From Peptococcaceae bacterium (GTDB taxonomy: Bacteria > Bacillota > DSM-521 > Neomoorellales > Neomoorellaceae): a stretch of 41,124 bases of DNA. The notes beneath the pieces were generated by a model that had not been told where the DNA came from, ran no database searches, and saw nothing but the letters and a program-made list of their open reading frames with translations. The position numbers and the translations under genes were made by a program. Of this stretch, positions 35,294 through 41,124 are shown piece by piece (positions within the stretch are counted from its first letter, which is position 1; each line of letters begins with the position of its first letter). The stretch spans positions 1 to 41,124 of the forward strand of contig DOLC01000088.1 in assembly GCA_003509545.1 (NCBI GenBank). Direction: 5' to 3'.

Positions 35294-35410
35294 GGCGTTG
35301 TCCCCAAAATCATGGAAAATGTAAGGCGGTGGTCCCTCAACCCTCTGTGATGTAACAGAGGTGGACAAAAAGGAGGCAACCGCCACCAATGCCGGTATAT
35401 CACAACTCAA
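35294..35410. repeat. ~116-bp repeat, copy 2
   Basis: Same-orientation partner of copy 1 (34358-34473), one base longer. The region 35129-35516 holds this repeat plus AT-rich DNA (35129-35293), and I see no gene in it. Confidence 0.95.
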
Positions 35411-35516
35411 CTAGGACATGCTCGGCTGAAACAATGCCGGCCCGGATGGAAGTTATTTTCTGGGTAGGAGCTGCATAAGGTTTTAAGGGGAAGAGCTGTC
35501 AAGGGGGGCGAGGGTA

Positions 35517-35864
35517 TTGCGTCACCTTATGGTCGGGCTGTTGCACGCCCTGGGGGCGGCCCTGGGGATAGCGTTGGTGCTGGGGGTGGTCCTTTACGTC
35601 ACTCCCCTTTCCGAGGCCAGGCTGCCGCTTTTGGCGGCGGTGGGCGGGGCCCTGGCCGTGTTCTGGGGCGCCCTTAAGGCTTCCCACCTGGCCGGGAGCG
35701 CCGGCCTGTGGTACGGGTTGGGGGTGGGGGCGCTTTTCTCCCTGGTGGTGCTCTTTTTGAGCTGGACAGGCGCTCCCCCGGGGTTGGCGGCCTGGGGCGA
35801 GAAGCTGGGCCTCTCCCTGCTGGCCGGCGGTCTGGGGGGTATTGCCGGGGTGGCGGCGCGGTAG
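35517..35864 (+). CDS. Small four-helix membrane protein, TIGR04086-like
   Basis: 115 residues, TTG at 35517 with a G-rich GGGGGGCGAGGG upstream. Four hydrophobic segments (about 5-27, 36-57, 63-84, 92-114): 'ALGIALVLGVVLYV', 'LPLLAAVGGALAVFWGALKASHLAG', 'GLWYGLGVGALFSLVVLFLSW' and 'GLSLLAGGLGGIAGV'. The 'GG..A.F.GALKAS..AG..GL.YG...G' pattern matches the small TIGR04086 family of sporulating Firmicutes. Function unknown. It converges on the next gene with a 3-bp gap. Confidence 0.72.
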   Translation: MRHLMVGLLHALGAALGIALVLGVVLYVTPLSEARLPLLAAVGGALAVFWGALKASHLAGSAGLWYGLGVGALFSLVVLFLSWTGAPPGLAAWGEKLGLSLLAGGLGGIAGVAAR

Positions 35865-35867
35865 GGG

Positions 35868-36686
35868 TTATTTTTTGATTTCCCAGTGGCCCTGGATGCC
35901 GGTTATGAGCCACCTGGAGCCGACCTTGCGGAGGGAGAGGGTGACGGGGGTCTCATAGGTGGCAGGACTCAAGGGGCGCCAGATGACGTCGCCCTTAACC
36001 CATGCTTTGTTGTCGGAGACGGCAAAGTCGGTGATGTAAAAGATGACGTAGACGCCGGAGGTAGAACTCCGGCGGTCTTTTTTCAGGGCAGAAATGACGC
36101 CCGCGGCGTTGAGCTTTCTCCAGTAGTCGGGTTCCAGGACGGCCCGGAGGCGGCTCCAGTCGGCCTGTTCTATGGCCTGGTACATTTCGTTGGCGGCGTG
36201 GAGGGGAGAGTCTCTATCGATGGCCTCTATGCGCCAGGTTTCGTAGCTGCGCACCAGGTGAACGGTTTCTTCGGTGCTGAGGAGGCCCCGCCGCGGGGAT
36301 TCCCACTCCGCCCGGCCCCGGGCCCACGCCCGACCGGCTTCTTCATCGACGCCCTGGTCGGATACCAGGAACAGGACGAAGCGGAGTTCCGGCTCCAGGT
36401 TTTTCCGCGCCCGCCATTCCTCGAGGAATCTCTCCTTCTGGAGTTCCTCGAAAAATCCGGGGGTGACTAATTCCCGTACTCGTTCTTCGTTTCCTTCTTC
36501 TACGGCTTTGTAGAAGAGGTAGATGACGTCGAAGGGAGAAGGAGAGGTGACGGTTATGGAGGACATTACCGGCAGGTCCGCCGTCTTGTCCTCTTCCCGC
36601 CCCCCATGTATCCATCCCCCCAAGGTATAGCCTGCCAGGAGCCCCAGTAAGAAGCCCAAACCCACTAATTTGACGGTGTGCCGCAC
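35868..36686 (-). CDS. Membrane-anchored protein with two tandem NTF2-like/DUF4878-type domains
   Basis: 272 residues from GTG 36686 (GGGGGGAAGGGCCG upstream). Residues 7-25 form an N-terminal membrane anchor. Two copies of a cystatin/NTF2-like unit follow: about 48-150 ('PFDVIYLFYKAVEEGNEERVRELVTPGFFEEL ... TWRIEAID') and about 160-270 ('HAANEMYQAIEQADWSRLRAVLEPDYWRKL ... SRWLITGIQGHWEI'). The 'fall in the level ... W-I-I' pattern is typical of extracytoplasmic NTF2-like domains. No catalytic residues. Probable role is cell-envelope; unassigned. Confidence 0.65.
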   Translation of the reverse strand: MRHTVKLVGLGFLLGLLAGYTLGGWIHGGREEDKTADLPVMSSITVTSPSPFDVIYLFYKAVEEGNEERVRELVTPGFFEELQKERFLEEWRARKNLEPELRFVLFLVSDQGVDEEAGRAWARGRAEWESPRRGLLSTEETVHLVRSYETWRIEAIDRDSPLHAANEMYQAIEQADWSRLRAVLEPDYWRKLNAAGVISALKKDRRSSTSGVYVIFYITDFAVSDNKAWVKGDVIWRPLSPATYETPVTLSLRKVGSRWLITGIQGHWEIKK

Positions 36687-36739
36687 CGGCCCTTCCCCCC
36701 TTCTATTTAATTCTAGGAGCGGGGGGAAGGGTTTATGCT

Positions 36740-36761
36740 AAAAAAGAGGGGGTTTTCCCTC
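36740..36761 (-). terminator. Terminator of the 23-residue peptide gene
   Basis: Minus strand GAGGG-aaaacc-CCCTC (36757-36761 with 36746-36750) followed by a run of six T residues (36740-36745). It overlaps the stop codon (36760-36762). Confidence 0.78.
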
Positions 36762-36831
36762 ATTCCTGGTGGAGGAGTTTTTTCAACAGGCGTTTGAGGA
36801 AGCCCGGCAGGGGTATAAAGTATACGCGCAT
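36760..36831 (-). CDS. 23-residue amphipathic peptide
   Basis: ATG at 36831 with GGGAGGTGAAAGGACCT just upstream, and TGA at 36760-36762. The peptide is MRVYFIPLPGFLKRLLKKLL plus H-Q-E: hydrophobic first half with Pro turns, then a basic Leu/Lys helix. It has its own terminator and lies between dinG and the envelope-protein gene. The strong Shine-Dalgarno, clean end and terminator argue that it is translated; such micropeptides often act at the membrane, but nothing here names a function. Confidence 0.68.
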   Translation of the reverse strand: MRVYFIPLPGFLKRLLKKLLHQE

Positions 36832-36912
36832 AGGTCCTTTCACCTCCCGGAGGGTTGATGGCCGTCCCGGCGGCCTCCCTTATATACTATTAACCCCCGC
36901 GGGAGAAAGTGA

Positions 36913-39675
36913 TTAAAAGTTGAAGAAGGCGGTGAGGCAGCGGAGGATTACGGCCATGGGCCCCTGGCGAAAGGCCACCGGGGGCAGGGACCTGAGGAAG
37001 GAGGCGCCGTAGGACTGTTTTGTCAAACGGGGGTCGAGGACGACGAGGGCCCCGCGGTCGGAAGCTCGGCGTATGAGGCGGCCAAAACCCTGCCGGAAGC
37101 GGATGACCGCCACGGGAAGGCTTAAAGAGGCGAATGGGTTTTTGCCCTTGGAGGCCAGGTCTTCCATGCGGGCGGCCAGGATGGGAACGTTGGGCGCCGG
37201 AAAGGGGAGGCGCGGGATGACCACGCAGCGGAGGAGGTCTCCCGGGAGATCGATGCCCTCCCAAAAGGTATTGGCCCCCAAAAGTACGGCTTGGGGACAG
37301 CGGGTGAATTCCTCCAGGAGCTGGAAGCGGTTGCCGTCCAGCCCCTGGCCCAGGACGACGAAGGGGGTACCCGCGAGGGCCCGGCCCACGGCTTCGTAGG
37401 CGGCTCGGAGGAAGCGGTGGGAGCTGCAGAGGACGAGGGTGCGGCCCCCGGCTGCCAGGGAGACGTTGGCTATGGCCTGGGCCGTGGCTTCGGCGTATTC
37501 TTCGTCGGTTTGCCTGCCGGGGTTGGGCAGGTCGGTGGCGGCGCAGATTAAGGCCTGATCCCGGTAGTTGAAGGGAGAGGCGAAGGCTGCCGTGCACAGT
37601 TTCTCCGGGGGCAGGAGGTCGAGACCGGTGCGGTGGCAGTAGAAGTCAAAGGTGCCGTCCACCCGGAGGGTGGCCGAGGTCAGGATGACGCTCTTTAGGG
37701 GCTTGAAGAGTATTTCTTGTAGTATGGGCCCCACTTCCACGGGGGCGCTGTATAGGGCCAGGGACCCGGCAGGGGTTTTTTCGATCCAGGCGACGCTGCC
37801 CTGGCCCTCTTCGTCGAGGATGTGGCTTAGGGCCTGCCACTGTTTTTGGAGGGCGGCGGCCAGTTTTTCGGCCTCCCGGGCCCTTTCGGCGGCTCCCATG
37901 TCGTCCAGGAGGGATATCAGTTTTTCCAGGCTCCGTTCCAGATGGGTCCAGGCTTCTTCCACTCCGTCGGCGGCGACCAGTACGTTTTCCCACAGGGGGT
38001 GTTCCTTTACCCGGGCGGTAAGGCGCAGTTGGGGTTCCTGGACCCTGAGGCCCTCCCACCAGGATCGGAGGGCTTCGAAGAGGGCCCCGGCAGCTTCCCG
38101 GGCCGCGGCAGCGGCAGACAGGGCCCCCTCCACCCGCCTGCCGAGGGGCTCCCGCTTTTCAGGGGGGAGTTTGGCGGCCAGCATGGCGAGCTGGTGGAGG
38201 AAGCCGGCTAGGGAGCCGCTCCCCTCCAGGCGGCGGAAAAGGGAGGCCAGACCTGCCTGGCTGCAGGTGACGGCCAGGTGATCGGTGGCGGTTTCTTCCA
38301 GGTGGTGGGCTTCGTCGATAATGACATGGGCGAAGGCGGGCAGCACCTGGTTGTCCATGCACAGGTCGCTCAGCAGCAGAGAGTGGTTGAGGATGAGGAT
38401 GTCGGCTTCTTCGGCCCGCCGCCGGGCCGCGGTGACGAAGCAGGCGCCGGAGGCAAAGGGGCATGAGGGCCCCAGGCAGGTTTCGTTGTCGGAGGAGAGC
38501 ATGTTCCTCCAGGCTTCTTCTTCGGGTGTTATTTTCATTTCGCCCCAATCCCCGGTGGTGGTGAGGTGGAGCCACCGCAGGAGGCGCATGAGGAAGAGTC
38601 TTTCGGCAGGGCCCCCGGCGGCCAGGTTTTCTTCCAGCTGGCGCAGGCGCCGCCGGCAGAGGTAGTTGCTGCGGCCTTTGAGGAGGGCCGCCCTGAAGGG
38701 CACGGGCAGGACTTCCTGCAGGAAGGGGATGTCTTTGTTCCACAGTTGTTCCTGCAGGCTGATGGTGTGGGTGGCTACGGCCACGCGGCATTGGTTGTGC
38801 CGGGCCCAGTAGACGGCCGGGATGAGGTAGGCCAGGGATTTGCCGGTGCCGGTGCCCGCTTCGACTAAGGCATGCCTGCCTTCGGCCAGGGCGGAGGCCA
38901 CGGTGCGCAGTACTTTTTCCTGTTCGGGCCGGTATTCGTACCCGGGCAGGCCGGCGGACAGGGAGCCTCCGGGGGCGAGGTGCCCGGCCAGGAGGTCCGG
39001 GGAAAAAGGCACGGAAGCCATGGTTTCTCCATTGGGGGCGAAAAGGCCCTGGGTGGTGGCCGCGGTTTCCCCTGCCGGTGCGCGGTGGCGGCTTTCCTTG
39101 GCGGCGGCTTCGAACCACAGGTCCAGGGGCGACGGGGCGAGGACCTGCAGGCGCTGCAAGAGGAGCGCAGGGAGCCTCAGGGTTTCCTCCCACAGGATCT
39201 CCAGGAGGGCGGCCGCCGCACGGGCGTCGGCAAGGGCCCGGTGGCACGGGTCCGCGGCAAGGCCGAAATGAGCTGCCAGAAAGCCCAGTTTGTGGGAGGC
39301 CAGGGACGGAAACAGTATGCGGCTGAGCTCCAGGGTGTCGAGGACGGGTCCCGGACAGGGGGCGCCTACGGCCCTCTCCAAGAAGGCCAGGTCGAAGGAG
39401 CTGTTGTGGGCGAAGAGGACGGTGCCTTCAAGGAGGGAGAGCAGGCCGGGCAGGACTTCGTCCAGGGAGGGGGCCGCGGAAACCATGTTGTCGTCGATGC
39501 CGGTCAGGCGTTGGATGGGGGGCGGAACGGGGATGCCGGGGTTGACTAGGGTGCTAAATTCCTCCACCAGCACGCCCCCTTCGAAGCGCAGGGCGGCGAT
39601 CTCCAGGATGCGGTCCCGGCCGGTGTCCAGGCCGGTGGTTTCCAGGTCTAACACTACGTAGCTGGGGGCTATCAT
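36913..39675 (-). CDS. dinG: DinG-type ATP-dependent helicase with N-terminal DnaQ-like 3'-5' exonuclease
   Basis: 920 residues from ATG 39675, GGGGAGGGCTGGC upstream; longer frames are Arg/Pro-rich artefacts. Residues 5-170: exonuclease of the DEDDh type, 'YVVLDLETTGLDTGRDRILEIAALRF', 'LFAHNSSFDLAFLERAV', 'HRALADARAAAALLE'. Then the XPD-like helicase: Walker A 'ALVEAGTGTGKSLAYLIPAV', DEAH box 'HVIIDEAHHLEETATDHLA', motif VI 'RFRQGFGRLIRRASDRG'. Four cysteines that can bind a 4Fe-4S cluster are visible: one in 'GRSNYLCRRRL' and three in 'ETCLGPSCPFASGACF'. DinG removes R-loops and other structured DNA. The exonuclease fusion is the Firmicute form. Confidence 0.94.
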   Translation of the reverse strand: MIAPSYVVLDLETTGLDTGRDRILEIAALRFEGGVLVEEFSTLVNPGIPVPPPIQRLTGIDDNMVSAAPSLDEVLPGLLSLLEGTVLFAHNSSFDLAFLERAVGAPCPGPVLDTLELSRILFPSLASHKLGFLAAHFGLAADPCHRALADARAAAALLEILWEETLRLPALLLQRLQVLAPSPLDLWFEAAAKESRHRAPAGETAATTQGLFAPNGETMASVPFSPDLLAGHLAPGGSLSAGLPGYEYRPEQEKVLRTVASALAEGRHALVEAGTGTGKSLAYLIPAVYWARHNQCRVAVATHTISLQEQLWNKDIPFLQEVLPVPFRAALLKGRSNYLCRRRLRQLEENLAAGGPAERLFLMRLLRWLHLTTTGDWGEMKITPEEEAWRNMLSSDNETCLGPSCPFASGACFVTAARRRAEEADILILNHSLLLSDLCMDNQVLPAFAHVIIDEAHHLEETATDHLAVTCSQAGLASLFRRLEGSGSLAGFLHQLAMLAAKLPPEKREPLGRRVEGALSAAAAAREAAGALFEALRSWWEGLRVQEPQLRLTARVKEHPLWENVLVAADGVEEAWTHLERSLEKLISLLDDMGAAERAREAEKLAAALQKQWQALSHILDEEGQGSVAWIEKTPAGSLALYSAPVEVGPILQEILFKPLKSVILTSATLRVDGTFDFYCHRTGLDLLPPEKLCTAAFASPFNYRDQALICAATDLPNPGRQTDEEYAEATAQAIANVSLAAGGRTLVLCSSHRFLRAAYEAVGRALAGTPFVVLGQGLDGNRFQLLEEFTRCPQAVLLGANTFWEGIDLPGDLLRCVVIPRLPFPAPNVPILAARMEDLASKGKNPFASLSLPVAVIRFRQGFGRLIRRASDRGALVVLDPRLTKQSYGASFLRSLPPVAFRQGPMAVILRCLTAFFNF

Positions 39676-39784
39676 GCCAGCCCTCCCCTTTTGCAGTTCA
39701 CCCCGTCCGCGGGGCCGGGCCGCCGGGGTCCGCCGGCCGCGGGTGGGCCCTTGTTCTTCGCCTGGGCGAGGTTTGCCGGTTCCC

Positions 39785-40795
39785 TTAGGCCTCGGCAAAA
39801 TGGGTGTAGCCTCCTTTGCCGAGGGGATGCCGGCGGCCCCGGTGGATGAGGTGTATACCCTCCTCTGCAGGCACGATCTCCCCTATTACGGTTACAGGGG
39901 TGCCGCAGCGGGCGGCTACGGCCCGGCGGATTTCCTCTGCGGCCTCCGGGCGGCAGGTCCAAAGGAGCTCGAAGTCTTCGCCGCCGAAGAGGGCGTATTC
40001 CAGGGGGTCCTTACCGTAGACGGCCGCGGCCTCCCGGGCTTCAGGAGAGACGGGGATTTCCCCTGCGTACAGAAGGGCGCCCACGCCGGAGGCCGAGGTG
40101 ATCTCCTGGATTTCCCTGGCCAGGCCGTCGCTGATGTCGTCGGCGGCCGTCAGTCCCCCGGTCTCCACCGCGGCGCGGGCTTCTTCCACGCGGGGGCTGG
40201 GCCGGAAGTGGCGCTTCCGCAGGCGGTCGGCCGCCTCCGGGCTCACGGGTTTAGGGTTGAGGAGGAGGTCGAGGCCTGCGGCGGAGGCTCCCAGGTCGCC
40301 GGTAACGAGGATCAAGTCACCGGGACGGGCGGTGGACCGGTACAGGACGGCCCCGGGTTCCACCCGGCCTAGAATTGCTACGTTTACGATTACGGCGCGG
40401 GGAGAGGCCACGGTGTCCCCGCCGATGATGTTTACGCCGTAGCGGCGGCAGCAGGTTTTCATACCCCGGTACAGTTCGTCGACGAATTCCACTTCCTGGT
40501 CGGGGTACAAGCCCACGGATATTAGGATTTCCAGGGGAATGCCGCCCATGGCGGCGATGTCGCTGATATTCACCGCCACTGCTTTATAGCCGATTTCAAA
40601 GGGGGTGGCCGTCTCCAGGGTGAAGTGGATGCCCTCTACCATCATGTCGGTGGAGGCCAGGAGGAGATGGTCTCCCCCGGTGTCGAGGACGGCGGCGTCG
40701 TCGCCGATGCCCAGCAGTACCCTTTCCGGTTTTACGAGGCAGCCTTCTTGGATGCGTTGGATAAGGCCGAATTCGCCCAGGTCTTTGAGGCGCAA
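39785..40795 (-). CDS. thiL: Thiamine-monophosphate kinase, ThiL
   Basis: 336 residues from TTG 40795 (AAAGGAAAGGGCG upstream), starting at 'LRLKDLGEFGLI', the normal ThiL opening; the longer frame begins without support. 'LLGIGDDAAVL' (about 28-38), 'LLASTDMMVEGIHFTL', 'IGYKAVAVNISDIAAMGGIP', 'NIIGGDTVASP', 'ILVTGDLGASAAGLDLL', 'ADDISDGLAREIQEI' and 'ALFGGEDFELLWTC' give all ATP/Mg and substrate-binding Asp/Gly motifs. It phosphorylates thiamine phosphate to thiamine pyrophosphate. I see no thiamine-pyrophosphate riboswitch upstream. Confidence 0.95.
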   Translation of the reverse strand: MRLKDLGEFGLIQRIQEGCLVKPERVLLGIGDDAAVLDTGGDHLLLASTDMMVEGIHFTLETATPFEIGYKAVAVNISDIAAMGGIPLEILISVGLYPDQEVEFVDELYRGMKTCCRRYGVNIIGGDTVASPRAVIVNVAILGRVEPGAVLYRSTARPGDLILVTGDLGASAAGLDLLLNPKPVSPEAADRLRKRHFRPSPRVEEARAAVETGGLTAADDISDGLAREIQEITSASGVGALLYAGEIPVSPEAREAAAVYGKDPLEYALFGGEDFELLWTCRPEAAEEIRRAVAARCGTPVTVIGEIVPAEEGIHLIHRGRRHPLGKGGYTHFAEA

Positions 40796-40872
40796 CGATA
40801 AACGCCCTTTCCTTTGGCAGACTTCCCCTCCTATATTGCCATAACAAAAAGCCCGGCGCAAGGTGTTCTCTT

Positions 40873-40928
40873 CCTGAGTTATCCCCACTTGTTGCAGAGT
40901 AGGCCTGCTTGGGCTTGAAAGCGAGCGA
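40873..40928 (+). repeat. 56-bp dispersed repeat, copy 2
   Basis: Inverted-orientation partner of 23409-23464, 52 of 56 bases identical. It forms the left end of the element at 40902-41118. Confidence 0.88.
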
Positions 40929-41118
40929 GCAAGCTTTCGCGGCTAGCCCAGGCTTTAAGCTTGGCGAAAGGCTTGAAGCTTGGCCCGAGGGCATGTATCC
41001 TCGCGGCCCACAACTGAGGCAGGAAGATTAAATTCAGCCGGGAAGCCTGCCGAAACCCTGACCCCAACAAACGTCCTGCCCGCGAGGGAGGCCTTTGCTA
41101 GCGGAAGCCAAGCAGGCC
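40902..41118. mobile_element. Possible MITE-like element with imperfect terminal inverted repeats
   Basis: Left end GGCCTGCTTGGGCTT (40902-40916) is the reverse complement, with one extra G, of the right end AAGCCAAGCAGGCC (41105-41118). Inside there are smaller repeats of AAGCTTGGC (about 40961 and 40977). No open frame of note. The 329-base non-coding end of the window (40796-41124) contains this and nothing else that I can support. The unit is inferred from two ends only. Confidence 0.4.
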
Positions 41119-41124
41119 GGGATC

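Noticed and set aside
39676..39798. N-terminal extension of DinG
   Set aside because: Low-complexity and without a start signal; the exonuclease motif starts at ATG 39675.

Overview
This window looks like a moderately GC-rich, spore-forming Firmicute of the Clostridia (Moorella/Desulfotomaculum-like; this placement is inferred). Supporting signs are AddA/AddB rather than RecBCD, a SpoVB-type flippase, a YpmA/DUF4264 small protein, a TIGR04086-type membrane protein, a Fur/PerR regulator, strong GGAGG ribosome-binding sites and frequent GTG/TTG starts. Almost every gene is on the minus strand. I see no tRNA, rRNA or CRISPR array.

Layout: (1) 1-2333 is a wreck of accessory DNA. It holds the N-terminal two thirds or so of a long TnpB-related protein (running off the window), an IS607-type serine recombinase that has lost its N-terminal DNA-binding domain, and the N-terminal part of a large helicase-like gene that stops at the junction. 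(2) 2405-15806 is a surface-polysaccharide cluster, apparently read from wbpA down. It has a full WbpA-B-D-E plus WbpI-type set for UDP-ManNAc(3NAc)A, a Wzx flippase, three GT4 glycosyltransferases, a Wzy-like polymerase and a membrane-anchored D-glucuronyl C5-epimerase. At its end is a polysaccharide-deacetylase-like gene whose 5' end is frameshifted by a perfect 20-bp tandem duplication. (3) 16055-19427 holds a TPR protein, a ComK-like protein and a winged-helix protein with a good sigma-A promoter. (4) 19635-26937 is addB-addA, split by a 148-bp gap carrying a 56-bp dispersed repeat.

(5) 26999-34121 holds an EF-G paralogue, a divergent SpoVB-like flippase, surE, ypmA, a TPR protein, fur and an AttH/CrtC-like gene whose stop overlaps the fur start. 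(6) 34122-35516 is a repeat island: two ~116-bp near-identical direct repeats bracket a two-gene module of unknown function. (7) 35517-40795 has a small membrane protein, a two-repeat membrane-anchored lipocalin/NTF2-sized protein, a 23-residue peptide gene with its own terminator, a DinG exonuclease-helicase and ThiL. (8) 40796-41124 has no gene but carries the second copy of the 56-bp repeat and an element with imperfect terminal inverted repeats.

How the parts fit: the Wbp enzymes build a diacetamido-uronic acid sugar nucleotide; the glycosyltransferases assemble a lipid-linked unit; Wzx moves it; Wzy polymerises it; and the C5-epimerase may convert glucuronate to iduronate in the chain. 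The ComK-like gene lies next to AddAB, which would process incoming or broken DNA. Best candidates for new biology: the C5-epimerase/Wbp glycan locus, the ComK-like regulator in a clostridium-like genome, the repeat-bracketed two-gene module, and the 23-residue peptide.
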